From Terriglobia bacterium (lineage in GTDB: Bacteria; Acidobacteriota; Terriglobia; Terriglobales; Acidobacteriaceae), in assembly GCA_020073385.1 (NCBI GenBank), contig JAIQFH010000036.1, forward strand, positions 1-64,000: a stretch of 64,000 nucleotides of DNA, in the 5' to 3' direction. The notes beneath the pieces are model-generated. The model saw nothing but the letters and a program-made list of their open reading frames with translations, was not told the origin of the DNA and ran no database searches. The position numbers were made by a program, and so were the translations under genes. This document shows, in pieces, positions 53,770 to 62,612 of the stretch; position 1 is the stretch's first letter, and every line of letters starts with the position of its first letter.

Positions 53770-54816
53770 ATGGATCTTAAGCCGCGCTGGAAACTAGCTC
53801 TCCTACCTATCTCGTCGGCAGTCTTCGTTGGCAGCATGCTCATTAGTTATGTCCACCTCGCGCAAGGTGGCCTCGCAGTTTGGAGCTTCGATGGGATTGC
53901 GTTCCTTCTGAGTCCCCTGGTTCTGATAGGCAGCGTTTTGTTTCTGGCACGAAAGCCGCGTATCGGCCTTGTGCTCGCGGCTATTGGATCGGCCTTAGCG
54001 ATCTTCTGGGTCTTCGGGACCGAAACGCGGGATTATAGGAATTCATGGATTGCCTTGAATGCGTCTTGGAATGATCCCGATGTACCTGGCTACATAGGGT
54101 ATTCGCTTTTGAGGATTGTCTCCAGCGCCGTTTCATTAACCACGCTGATCTGGGCTGGAACGCGGCTCCTTCCATCGTCTTGGCAAATTGGCGGACGGCC
54201 AGCAAACCAGCGAATATGGCCGGCGATTGCGATCAGTCTCACGTCTATTTTGGCCTGGTTCATTCTGTTCGTCTCTCCTTATCGACAGCCAATAATCGTC
54301 GATGCCGCAGTTCCGGACCTCGGGATATTGCATGTTCAGAAAGACGGCCTTACGTTTCATGAAACTCGTGTCACGATCTATCACGATTCCAGGTTCTTCG
54401 TCGTTAGAAACAACCGCAAATTGTTTCGATACAGTTTCACGGAGAGAGCATGTGAGGGGCTTCTGGACGACCGTCTCCGTGAGCAGCTAAAAACCGTAAT
54501 GGGGCTGCCCGAACTGAAGCGGACTCAGGACAAGTCACCGCGAGCGCTGATGTCGAGGGCAGCGGAGGGTTGGTATACAGAGACGGGCACATACGCTATC
54601 ACTGCTTTCACGACGGAGAACGGAGTTTCACCTCCAAAGGAGTTGGTTGAGTTGTTTCGGATGCTCGAAATTTCTCCTTCAGAGGGTTCGTCCCGGCAGT
54701 ACGTCGTAAGGGATGTCTGCATGGGATTTTGCTACGACCCGAAGGCTGGGCTTGGTTACACCGCCGAAAATCAGCGCTGTGGCTACGGAGTCGATGGCAG
54801 GGAACGATGTTACTGA
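53770..54816 (+). CDS. Membrane protein with C-terminal soluble domain, unknown
   Basis: ATG at 53770 is chosen over TTG at 53758. The 348-residue product has five to six hydrophobic helices (residues about 8-175, for example 'IGLVLAAIGSALAIFWVFGT') and a C-terminal domain of about 170 residues with 'KDGLTFHETRVTIYHDSRFF' and Cys-rich tail segments (VCMGFCYD, RCGYGVDGRERCY). It is unknown in function. It is 20 bp after the frameshifted gene, same strand. Confidence 0.65.
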   Translation: MDLKPRWKLALLPISSAVFVGSMLISYVHLAQGGLAVWSFDGIAFLLSPLVLIGSVLFLARKPRIGLVLAAIGSALAIFWVFGTETRDYRNSWIALNASWNDPDVPGYIGYSLLRIVSSAVSLTTLIWAGTRLLPSSWQIGGRPANQRIWPAIAISLTSILAWFILFVSPYRQPIIVDAAVPDLGILHVQKDGLTFHETRVTIYHDSRFFVVRNNRKLFRYSFTERACEGLLDDRLREQLKTVMGLPELKRTQDKSPRALMSRAAEGWYTETGTYAITAFTTENGVSPPKELVELFRMLEISPSEGSSRQYVVRDVCMGFCYDPKAGLGYTAENQRCGYGVDGRERCY

Positions 54817-55042
54817 AGCAATTCGAAGTCTTTCGCAGGACCCGTTGAACAGATGGTGCCGCAGGCTCACGGCCTTGCCGGATCTGAACAAAGGCGACAA
54901 TGCCTGATGACGTTCTTCCAAACTCAAGTAATGTGCGGATCGAAGCACTCCCGGTGTCAAATACCTATATGACGCTGTCGTAGCTTAAAGGGCGTTGGTG
55001 TCCTACTGCGGTTCGGCAAGCGCTTCTAGCGCTCGCTCCTTT

Positions 55043-56854
55043 ATGAAGCGACTTCTGCTGATCTGTCATATGGTGGTGGCATTGGCGTGTACGGTGCGAG
55101 CCGACGCCAACGTTCACATTCTTGAGGTTGGCTTGAATGGCCGCTGTGCAACTTATCGGCCGTGTTCCGTACTCCTCTCCGTATCAAACTCTTATCCCAC
55201 GTTTCAGGATTTTGAACTGCAGGTGAACCTGCGCTTCGCTCCGGGAACGGAACGGCCCAACGCACCGCAAACGTACATTCATCACTTGACGCTGGGGCCA
55301 AGGGAGGCCCGCGAGATCGATGTCCCCATTGAACCCTCTCGCAGCGGCTCGATTGTGGATGTCACTGTCCGGTTGCCTGACGGGAACGTTGTCGGTCACG
55401 ACGCCCTGGATGCAAAAGAACGAATGTGGACCCGTGGCCAATATCTTGTCGGTGTTCTCTGCCGCGAAGAATCGGTCTGCAAGGATATTCAGGAGCAGAT
55501 CCAGCTGAGCGGTTCGTCGCGAGACCGGGATTGGAAGAACCGCAACCTCGAATTGGCGATGCCGTTACGCCAACGCTCGCAATGGTGGTCTTACGCGGCG
55601 GCATCCATCATAGTTATGGCGATCCCTGCCAGCAGCCTCAGCCCCGACGAACGTTCCGCGCTGGAGTGGTTCGCTCGCGGTGGCGGGAATCTGGTGCTCC
55701 TGGAGGATGTGTTCGCTGATGCTACTTTTCTAGCTGGCTACCGTCAGGTTGCCGGCGAACACAACGGAATTGCGATTGGCAGCGGACATCTCTACCGTAT
55801 CCCACAACGATCCGGCACCGCACTAGGAAGCCTCTTTAGCGGCGCCCAACAAGAGTTACTAGTGCAGGGCAGCCGGGCAAGTTGGTCCGGTTACGAGCTG
55901 AACAGCTTACGGGGTCAGTATGCGACAACCTTCGGCTTCCCCAGTTGGTGGACTCTGTTGCTTTGGCTCGCCGCCTACATTCTGCTGGTCGGAGTCGTGA
56001 ACTTCTTGATCCTACGCCGATTCCGCCGGCGAGAGTGGGGATGGCTTACCGTTGCGGCTATCTCCTTGTTGTTCGTCTTTGCCCTTTACTGGCTGGCCTC
56101 GCGCCGGGGACCGCGACAGGTCACGGTCGACTACATGGCTATGCATCATCTCGACTCGCACAGCAGCGACGCCTTCACAGCATTCGGAGTGCGAGTATCC
56201 GCTCCGCAGAAACAGCAGATCACCCTGAAGACTCCCGTGAACGCATTGCTGAATACACGATCGCAACTGGAGGACCGCTGGCAATATGAGGACGGTTATA
56301 GCGGTGGTTTTCCGACAGTCCAATTAGGTCGGCAATTTATCCACGGATCTGACCGTGTGAGGTACGAAAGTTGGGATCCCCTGCCTGGTTCTGAAATCAC
56401 CCTTCACATGCAGCGGCGAACCAGCCGGAATCTCCGGTTTGCAGGAATGACCGCCTTTCCCGGCACGATCCACGAAACCGTTCCCAACCACCTCCGCAAT
56501 GACACCGGACAACGATTCTTCGACGCAATCTTTGTGGATAGCGAGCAGAGGCGCATTTGGCTTTTGGGCGAGGTCGAGCCGGGCGCGGAAATTGATTTAT
56601 CGAAAATCCGCTACGAACCGCCGGCTCTCTGTGAGACCGTGGCGTTCACTCGGAACACCCGCGGTTTCGAGTCGAAGAGCGACGACTTTTTTCTGTCCGA
56701 GTTCGCCTGCCCGTGGTTGGACTCGCGCCCCTCAAACATCGTGCCGACACGACGCTTCTATGGACTGAGCCCCGGCCCAGCCGAGTCCGCGCAACCATTG
56801 GGTGTCCGTTATCAGCAGCGGCAATTTGCGGTAACTGAGGTTGTGTTTCGATGA
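55043..56854 (+). CDS. Membrane-anchored periplasmic protein of ABC operon, paralogue 1
   Basis: ATG at 55043 is followed by a signal peptide (MKRLLLICHMVVALACTVRA). The 603-residue product has an Ig-like N-terminal region ('CSVLLSVSNSYPTFQDFELQ'), a GATase-like alpha/beta domain around 'RSALEWFARGGGNLVLLE', two membrane helices near residues 310-365 ('WWTLLLWLAAYILLVGVVNF', then an RRFRRRE loop and 'WGWLTVAAISLLFVFALYWL'), and a C-terminal domain. It is paralogous to the next gene along its entire length. Both probably form an envelope complex with the ABC transporter encoded next. Confidence 0.78.
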   Translation: MKRLLLICHMVVALACTVRADANVHILEVGLNGRCATYRPCSVLLSVSNSYPTFQDFELQVNLRFAPGTERPNAPQTYIHHLTLGPREAREIDVPIEPSRSGSIVDVTVRLPDGNVVGHDALDAKERMWTRGQYLVGVLCREESVCKDIQEQIQLSGSSRDRDWKNRNLELAMPLRQRSQWWSYAAASIIVMAIPASSLSPDERSALEWFARGGGNLVLLEDVFADATFLAGYRQVAGEHNGIAIGSGHLYRIPQRSGTALGSLFSGAQQELLVQGSRASWSGYELNSLRGQYATTFGFPSWWTLLLWLAAYILLVGVVNFLILRRFRRREWGWLTVAAISLLFVFALYWLASRRGPRQVTVDYMAMHHLDSHSSDAFTAFGVRVSAPQKQQITLKTPVNALLNTRSQLEDRWQYEDGYSGGFPTVQLGRQFIHGSDRVRYESWDPLPGSEITLHMQRRTSRNLRFAGMTAFPGTIHETVPNHLRNDTGQRFFDAIFVDSEQRRIWLLGEVEPGAEIDLSKIRYEPPALCETVAFTRNTRGFESKSDDFFLSEFACPWLDSRPSNIVPTRRFYGLSPGPAESAQPLGVRYQQRQFAVTEVVFR

Positions 56855-56975
56855 GAAATCGACGGCATGCAAACCGTTATCGTGCATGTTTCCGTGAGGG
56901 ACAGCTCCACCGTGTGCTTTTGATAATAGGCACAGAGTTGAGTGGGAATACAGCGCCGGCATGGTCGCAGACACT

Positions 56976-58763
56976 ATGAAGCGATTTCTACTGATCTGTC
57001 TGTTGTTACTGACACTGGCCTCTGCCGCCCACGCGGAGGGCAACGTCCGCATCGTGGATGTCGGTCTGAATCACCTGTGCCTGACTTATCAGGAACCCTG
57101 CCCGGTTGTTGTGACACTGTCGAATCCGTTTCCAAAACCTCAGGATTTCGAACTGCAGATCAGCGTGCGCCCCAAAGAAGGGCCCGGAGAAGCTGATCCC
57201 GAGCATACTTACATACATCGCCTGACTCTCGATGCTCTCGAGGAACGTCAAATCGAGGCGATTCTTCCTTCGTCCTCTTACGGCGATCCAGTCCTGGAAG
57301 TAACGGCTCGAATCCACCAGGGAGTTCTGACTGGGCACGATTGGCAAAGCTACAAACCGGAATGGATGGCCTCGGGTCCCGGCGTCGGCGTTGTGTGTGA
57401 TGACGAATCTGTCTGTAAAAAGGTCCAGTCTCAGATTCAGTTGAGCGGTTCTCCAGAAGACCGTAGTTGGAAGAACGGAAATCTGCAACTGGCAGTACCG
57501 CTACGGCCACGTTCCAAGTGGTGGTCCTATGATAAGTTCTCGATGATTGTTGTTGCTGCTCCGATCAGCCACCTCAGCGGTGTACAGCGTGCGGCGCTTG
57601 AATCGTACGCACGGAGCGGTGGAAGTCTGGTGCTGCTGGAAGGCTACCTTGTCGACTCGAACTTCCTGGCAGATTACCGTCGGGATGCAGTTCTCCACCG
57701 TGGGGACGTGCCGATCGGCGCCGGGCGCCTCTACGTCGCGCGCGAGGCAGAATCTCTCGAAACTATTTTTGGCGGCCAGATGTTGTACGCACTTCTTTCC
57801 GGCGTGCAAACAGATTGGACTACTCCCGGTCCCGGCCGCTTGCAAATGGAGTACGCAACGACCTTTACCTTTCCCCGCCTGGGGACGGTATTGATCTGGT
57901 TGTCGATCTACCTTCTCGTGGTGGGACTGGCAAACTTCGTGATATTACGCCGTTGGCGTCGGTTGGAATGGGGCTGGTTAACCGTGACGGCCATCGCGTT
58001 GCTTTTCGTCTTCATCCTCTACGCGTTTGGCTCGTTTCATCGACCGCACCAAGTGATCGTCGACAACGTGGCCGTCCATTTTCTGGATACGCACAGTGGT
58101 CAAGCCTTCACGGATTACGGCCTGCGGGTCTCCGTACCCGAGAGACAAAACGTAGTCTTGCATGCTGCCCCGGATGCACTGCTCGTCGAGAAATCCCGCT
58201 TCAACGATGGTTTCACTCATTCCCTTCCCAGCATCTGGCTGGGACGGGAATTCACGCAGGGTTACTACGAAAGTTCGCCTCTTGGTCACGACCCACTTCC
58301 GCAGGGTGAGATTGTGCTGACCATGCCGCGTTGGACCAGCCAGGATCTCTACTTTCGGGGAACTCACTCCTTCCCCGGAACACTGCGTGAAATCTCTCCG
58401 GGCCATCTGCGTAACGATACCGGTCAACAGTTCTCCGATGCGGTCTTCATGGACAGCGCGCAAAAAGGGCTCTGGCTTCTGGGGCAAGTTGCTCCCGGCG
58501 CGGAAATCGACTTGGCCCATGCACGCTACATCCCACGCCCGCAGCGGGACGAGAAACATCCGGACGTGCTGCCACGGGAAATAACGGACAACAGCTCTCT
58601 TTTGGCACGGCTGATTTTGGAACGAATGCACGCACCCTGGCCAAGAGAGTCACTCGAGCGCAGATTTTACGGCCTGAGTGCGGGGCCGGCACAACCGGTG
58701 CAGCCTCTGGCTTCTCACGAATTACAACGAGAATATTCGTTGCTGGTGGTGATATTCCCATGA
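56976..58763 (+). CDS. Membrane-anchored periplasmic protein of ABC operon, paralogue 2
   Basis: ATG at 56976 begins a signal peptide (MKRFLLICLLLLTLASAAHA). The 595-residue product follows paralogue 1 module by module: Ig-like region, 'ALESYARSGGSLVLLEGYLV', two membrane helices with an RRWRRLEWGW loop between them, C-terminal domain ending 'RRFYGLSAGPAQPVQPL'. Its end overlaps the ATP-binding gene by 4 bp (ATGA). Duplication of this protein next to its transporter suggests a heterodimer or two substrates. No named family is assigned. Confidence 0.78.
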   Translation: MKRFLLICLLLLTLASAAHAEGNVRIVDVGLNHLCLTYQEPCPVVVTLSNPFPKPQDFELQISVRPKEGPGEADPEHTYIHRLTLDALEERQIEAILPSSSYGDPVLEVTARIHQGVLTGHDWQSYKPEWMASGPGVGVVCDDESVCKKVQSQIQLSGSPEDRSWKNGNLQLAVPLRPRSKWWSYDKFSMIVVAAPISHLSGVQRAALESYARSGGSLVLLEGYLVDSNFLADYRRDAVLHRGDVPIGAGRLYVAREAESLETIFGGQMLYALLSGVQTDWTTPGPGRLQMEYATTFTFPRLGTVLIWLSIYLLVVGLANFVILRRWRRLEWGWLTVTAIALLFVFILYAFGSFHRPHQVIVDNVAVHFLDTHSGQAFTDYGLRVSVPERQNVVLHAAPDALLVEKSRFNDGFTHSLPSIWLGREFTQGYYESSPLGHDPLPQGEIVLTMPRWTSQDLYFRGTHSFPGTLREISPGHLRNDTGQQFSDAVFMDSAQKGLWLLGQVAPGAEIDLAHARYIPRPQRDEKHPDVLPREITDNSSLLARLILERMHAPWPRESLERRFYGLSAGPAQPVQPLASHELQREYSLLVVIFP

Positions 58764-59692
58764 TCGAAGTCGAACACGTTCGCAAATCTTTCAACGGGAC
58801 CCAGGCCCTCGACGATTTCTCCTTGCGAGTCAAGAAAGGAGAACTGGTAGGACTGGTGGGGCCCAATGGAGCCGGCAAGACAACCCTCATCAGGATTCTC
58901 TCCACATTGCTGCTTCCGGATCGGGGCACCGTGAGCATCGACGGCACAGACGTGGTTCGAAATCCGGCTTCCATCCGACGAGTGGTCGGCTATCTCGCCG
59001 ATCAATCAGGCCTCTATCAGGACATGCGGATCCGTGAACTCTTGGAATTCTTTGCCGATGCGTTCCATCTCCAGGGAACTGGACGCAACGACGCGATTGA
59101 GAATGCTCTCGTTCGCGCGGGCCTGGAGTCGCGTGCGGAGGACTTTGTCGAAGGACTCTCGTTCGGCATGAAGCAGCGCCTGATGCTGGCAAAGACACTG
59201 CTCCACAGCCCGAGCGTGTTATTGCTGGACGAACCGGCCAATGGGCTCGATCCAATTGCCCGCGTTCACCTCCGGAGTTTTCTGAAGGAGCTTAACTCGC
59301 AGGGTCTCACGATCCTCATTTCGTCTCACATCTTGGCCGACTTGGAAGACATCTGTACGCACGCGGTGCTCATTTCGGACGGCAAGAATGTAGTCGACGA
59401 AGAGGGAAACGCGGGAATCGCATTACGGCAAGCGGGCCGCAAACCCCGCCTGTTCGAGGTGGAATTACTTGGCGGCGCGGAGAAAGCCGCTGCCGCGCTC
59501 GCGACTATGCCGGGCGTTCAGGTGCTCGAAGCCGCTGCAACGCGGCTACGTTTGAGTATCGACGGACCAGACGATCACATTGCGGATACGTTGCGAACTC
59601 TGGTCTCCGCCGGCATTACGGTCACCAGCTTCGCACGGCGCGGCTCCGGCCTGGAGCAGCGATATCGTGCGGTCTTCGGAGGAAACTCATGA
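58760..59692 (+). CDS. ABC transporter ATP-binding protein (NatA/CcmA-type)
   Basis: 310 residues. Walker A GPNGAGKTT begins at residue 34, the signature LSFGMKQ at 133 and Walker B LLLDEP at 154. The C-terminal part (about 215-310) is a linker domain common to ABC-2-type exporters ('RLFEVELLGGAEKAAAALAT'). It energises export or membrane remodelling with the permease whose start overlaps its stop by 4 bp. Its own start overlaps paralogue 2. Confidence 0.93.
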   Translation: MIEVEHVRKSFNGTQALDDFSLRVKKGELVGLVGPNGAGKTTLIRILSTLLLPDRGTVSIDGTDVVRNPASIRRVVGYLADQSGLYQDMRIRELLEFFADAFHLQGTGRNDAIENALVRAGLESRAEDFVEGLSFGMKQRLMLAKTLLHSPSVLLLDEPANGLDPIARVHLRSFLKELNSQGLTILISSHILADLEDICTHAVLISDGKNVVDEEGNAGIALRQAGRKPRLFEVELLGGAEKAAAALATMPGVQVLEAAATRLRLSIDGPDDHIADTLRTLVSAGITVTSFARRGSGLEQRYRAVFGGNS

Positions 59693-60492
59693 ACCCCATG
59701 ATCCGGAAAGAACTCCGCCAATTGATGCGCGAACGCCGGGGTTGGGTATTGCCGTCTTTGTATCTGCTGGCTCTGGGAGGCGTGGCGATTTTCGTCTACT
59801 TCCAAACTCTTCAGATGCACGTCAATGCCGTGCGCTTTCTGGAGGGACCGGACATAGGGATTCCGCTGTTTCTGGCTATCCTCTATACCCAACTGACCGT
59901 GCTGCTTCTGCTCGTTCCGATCTTCAGCGCCGGTGCCCTGACGATCGAGAAAGAACAACGCACGATGGCCGGGCTGTTGACCTCCTTACTCACAGATACC
60001 CAAATATGGTGGGGTAAGTTCTTGTCCTCTCTGCTGTTTGTGCTGCTGCTCCTTGTGGCCGGACTCCCAGTTCTCAGCCTGGCTTTCGCTTTTGGCGGGG
60101 TTGGTCTTTGGGAATTGTTCATCGTGACGACTACCACCGTCGTCATCCTCGGCAGCATGAGCGCAGTGAGCCTGTATTGGTCGTCGGTGTTTCGGCGTAG
60201 CGTGGCGGCGACCGCCGTGAGCTACGCCTCGGTGATCGTCCTGTGCGTCGTCTCGGCACTTCTTTACGTGGCGCAGGAAGCCACGCACAGGGGAGCTGCG
60301 TGGGCAAACTTACCTTTGCGCGCCCGCGCGCCGTTGCTGGCAAATCCGTTTTTCTTTTTGACCTTGTCCCTGACCGATCCGCGAGAGCTATATCCCGAAT
60401 GGTGGGTGTCAGCCGCGATCTTCGTTCTCCTCGGGACAGTTGCAGTCTGGCTGACCATGCGCAACCTTCGCCGCAACATCGACGCGGTATAG
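59689..60492 (+). CDS. ABC-2-type permease
   Basis: 267 residues with about six hydrophobic helices ('PSLYLLALGGVAIFVYFQTL', 'LPVLSLAFAFGGVGLWELFI', 'WWVSAAIFVLLGTVAVWLTM'). The ABC-2 family signature 'EKEQRTMAGLLTSLLTDTQI' lies near residue 88, in the coupling segment between helices 2 and 3. It ends the four-gene operon that begins at 55043. The substrate is unknown. Confidence 0.9.
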   Translation: MNPMIRKELRQLMRERRGWVLPSLYLLALGGVAIFVYFQTLQMHVNAVRFLEGPDIGIPLFLAILYTQLTVLLLLVPIFSAGALTIEKEQRTMAGLLTSLLTDTQIWWGKFLSSLLFVLLLLVAGLPVLSLAFAFGGVGLWELFIVTTTTVVILGSMSAVSLYWSSVFRRSVAATAVSYASVIVLCVVSALLYVAQEATHRGAAWANLPLRARAPLLANPFFFLTLSLTDPRELYPEWWVSAAIFVLLGTVAVWLTMRNLRRNIDAV

Positions 60493-60585
60493 ACAAAGTT
60501 CCGAGCAGTACCGGCTCGTCGTGATTGAGATATGTCGAGATGCGGGAGAGACCCTTCTGCTATGAGCGGGATGTGACCGGGAACA

Positions 60586-61506
60586 TCAAGCCGCGCAGGT
60601 CCCTGGGACCTGCGCGGCGGTGGCTTTTTGGTTCAAGTAATCGGCGGCACGTTGCGCGTGTGCGGCGGCTGCGAAAATTGCGCGGTTGTCATTCTTGAGG
60701 ACCTCTAACCAGGTCGCGATATAGGCCGCGTTTTCCTCGCGCGGTTCCTGGTGCAGTTCAAGATCAGCACACACAAAGGCAGATCCCAGTTCCGCAACAA
60801 GTTCTTCGCTCGCGTAGCCTTCATCGCCAACGCGCTTACGGCCAAAGTCACGGTTGAGGCGCTGCTCGTGTTTCGTCCAATGCGTCAATTCATGCGCGAG
60901 TGTCCCATAGTAACTCTCGGCATCTCGAAATGCCTCGAACGGCGGCATCTGGACGTAATCCAGTTCCTGAGAGTAGTACGCGCGGTTTCCGCCATGTCGA
61001 ATCGCTGCGCCTAGGCTGCCGAAAAACTCCTCTGCATGATCTATGCGCGCGATGGGATCGTGCGTGGGAACAGCTTTTGCATAGTAGATTTCAGGCAAAC
61101 CCTCAACCTGTTCGACATTGAAAACCGTGTAGCCCTTCATGTATGGGACTTCGTGCTCAGTGTCTTCGCCGGTCTTTTCGTCGTGCTCGGTGCGCGTGAT
61201 GGCATTGGCGTAAACGACAAGCGAGCCCCTTTCGCCTTTGCGGACGTGAGCGTTCATTTCCGTGGCCTGGCGGTATGTCATCCAGATCGGTGCAGCAAAA
61301 TTCTGGCTTAGGGCTGACATCCAGAGAGAGAGCACATTGATTCCGGAATACGCCTGGCCGTTGTGACGCAATGGGCGCGTGATTCGTCCGGCGGCGTGTT
61401 CAGCATTCCATGGGCGAATCCAGGGGCGGACGCCTTTCTCCAGATGCTCCACAATCTGTGCGGTGATGCGAGTGTAAACGTCCTTTCTTTCGGTAGTGTT
61501 TTGCAT
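60586..61506 (-). CDS. ardC: ArdC-type antirestriction protein (zincin-like)
   Basis: ATG at 61506 has AGGAGAAC upstream. The 306-residue product has the N-terminal ssDNA-binding ArdC domain ('RPWIRPWNAE', 'SGINVLSLWMSAL', 'TYRQATEMNAHVRKGERGS') and a zincin-like C-terminal domain with H205-E206-L-T-H209 in AHELTHW and a later glutamate in 'YASEELVAELGSAF'. ArdC proteins from conjugative plasmids protect incoming single-stranded DNA from restriction. Its presence supports mobile-element origin of this end of the window. A stable stem-loop precedes it (61583-61630). Confidence 0.9.
   Translation of the reverse strand: MQNTTERKDVYTRITAQIVEHLEKGVRPWIRPWNAEHAAGRITRPLRHNGQAYSGINVLSLWMSALSQNFAAPIWMTYRQATEMNAHVRKGERGSLVVYANAITRTEHDEKTGEDTEHEVPYMKGYTVFNVEQVEGLPEIYYAKAVPTHDPIARIDHAEEFFGSLGAAIRHGGNRAYYSQELDYVQMPPFEAFRDAESYYGTLAHELTHWTKHEQRLNRDFGRKRVGDEGYASEELVAELGSAFVCADLELHQEPREENAAYIATWLEVLKNDNRAIFAAAAHAQRAADYLNQKATAAQVPGTCAA
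60591..60617. repeat. Perfect 13-bp palindrome overlapping the ardC end
   Basis: CCGCGCAGGTCCC and GGGACCTGCGCGG are separated by one base. It encodes the last eight or so residues of the ArdC-like protein and forms a very stable hairpin. With no T-run it is an uncertain terminator; it might be an element boundary or a protein-binding site. Confidence 0.6.
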
Positions 61507-61582
61507 TGTCTTGTTCTCCTTCAAAACAAATTTTTTCTTCGCGAAAACCCGCGACGGTTTTGAAGGCGTTCAGTGGCGCGGA

Positions 61583-61630
61583 CCTGTCAAGGGCGCGGTC
61601 TCTTCGCGTTCATCGAAGACCCTTGACAGG
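61583..61630. promoter_or_regulatory. Long stem-loop upstream of ardC
   Basis: CCTGTCAAGGG (61583-61593) pairs perfectly with CCCTTGACAGG (61620-61630), and within the loop GTCTCTTCG pairs with CGAAGAC with one bulge. It is 77-124 bp upstream of the ardC start and could be a leader structure, an operator, or a single-stranded promoter that lets ardC be expressed early in transfer, as described for other entry genes. The function is inferred from position. Confidence 0.55.
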
Positions 61631-62103
61631 GAGCACCGCTGGAATAACGCCGGTTTTGAAAGGCGCGGGTTTGAGTGGAGAAAAAATGAAAGAGAAAAGA
61701 CTTCGGCTGAGAACACCGAATGTAATTTGCTTTGGTCAGTCGGTTTTGCAAGTGCACTTCTTATGGCTGCGCACGATCGTTCCCCTTTCCGAAAGCCCGT
61801 GCTTCATGTAAGAGGCGGCCGCGATGGCATCAGGAACCGGAGCGCTGTTTCTCGCGAGGTGGCCACGAGGGCTGAAATGAAACAGTTCGGGGCGGGTGTT
61901 GATTTCAATAGCGCGCAGACTGTGGCAGAAACCGGGACTGACGGGAAACAATGGCCAGCAGAAGGGCCCGCTTACCTTGGACGGCGACACCAAAACGGAA
62001 CGCACAACCCGTTGGATTTAATAGGGTTAGCGGGAATCCGGCCTTCTCCCTCCGGTTACTCAGGTTTCAACTGTAGAAACTTCTGGTGGCCAGAAGCGTC
62101 TAT
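61631..62103. other. 473-bp region without supported gene
   Basis: Short frames on both strands show no known family or signals. It lies between the ardC leader stem-loop and the promoter of the three-gene module, and I see no repeats or terminators in it. Confidence 0.35.
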
Positions 62104-62132
62104 AGTACTGTATATAGTACTAACTGTATAAT
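62104..62132 (+). promoter_or_regulatory. Promoter with overlapping near-palindromic operator
   Basis: AGTACTGTATATAGTACT (62104-62121) is an 18-bp near-palindrome, and TATAAT at 62127-62132 is a perfect -10 box 37 bp before the ATG at 62169. The palindrome takes the -35 position, where a poor -35 hexamer is expected for a repressed promoter. The HicB-like antitoxin with its ribbon-helix-helix, encoded in the operon, is the natural repressor. Confidence 0.6.
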
Positions 62133-62168
62133 GCGTAGCAGCAAAGGACTTGGGTTCTGGCTGCTCGC

Positions 62169-62612
62169 ATGATCAAGAAAATCAGACGTCAATTCGAGGA
62201 ACTCCGTGGAAAGAAACATTACGTTTTTGATGATCTTGATCCAACGATTCGCCGATGTCTCACGCATTATGGGCACCTCTTCCCCAACCGCAGGGTGAAC
62301 AAGGCCGGGAGCAGAGTGGTCTACCACTTCGGGGCCGAAGGAGTTGGACCAATCAGCCTAGAGAAGGAGCACGGCTCACGCGAATATCTTCCTCCCCGCT
62401 ACGCAAAAGGTGTATTGGCGGGAATTGAGGTGCTGTTGGCGTATATCGAGCAATCGCCGGCAGCGCAAGAATCGACGGGTGAATGCGACGGAGAATCACC
62501 CACGCAGGAGACAGGAGCAAGCCATGACGGAATTGAAAAGGGAGAAGCAGTTGCCACAGACGAAGGACCTAGCGTACTACCTGGGCCTAAATTACCCGAT
62601 GGAACTGGTTGA
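62169..62612 (+). CDS. Small protein in the toxin position of a HicB/SecB operon
   Basis: The 147-residue product has a basic N-terminus (MIKKIRRQFEELRGKKHYVF), 'DPTIRRCLTHYGHLFPNRRV' and then 'AGSRVVYHFGAEGVGPISLE'. It has no HicA-like fold (no GSHH motif) and no similarity I recognise. The C-terminal 45 residues are acidic and Gly/Pro-rich, probably disordered. It precedes and overlaps the antitoxin gene by 89 bp. By position it is the candidate toxin, but nothing in its sequence proves an enzymatic activity. Confidence 0.6.
   Translation: MIKKIRRQFEELRGKKHYVFDDLDPTIRRCLTHYGHLFPNRRVNKAGSRVVYHFGAEGVGPISLEKEHGSREYLPPRYAKGVLAGIEVLLAYIEQSPAAQESTGECDGESPTQETGASHDGIEKGEAVATDEGPSVLPGPKLPDGTG

Noticed and set aside
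61583-61630. Factor-independent terminator
   Set aside because: The stem is strong, but there is no T-run on either side, and it lies upstream of ardC, not after a gene.
62169-62612. HicA toxin
   Set aside because: It lacks the small double-stranded RNA-binding fold and the catalytic histidine motif of HicA, and is more than twice the length.
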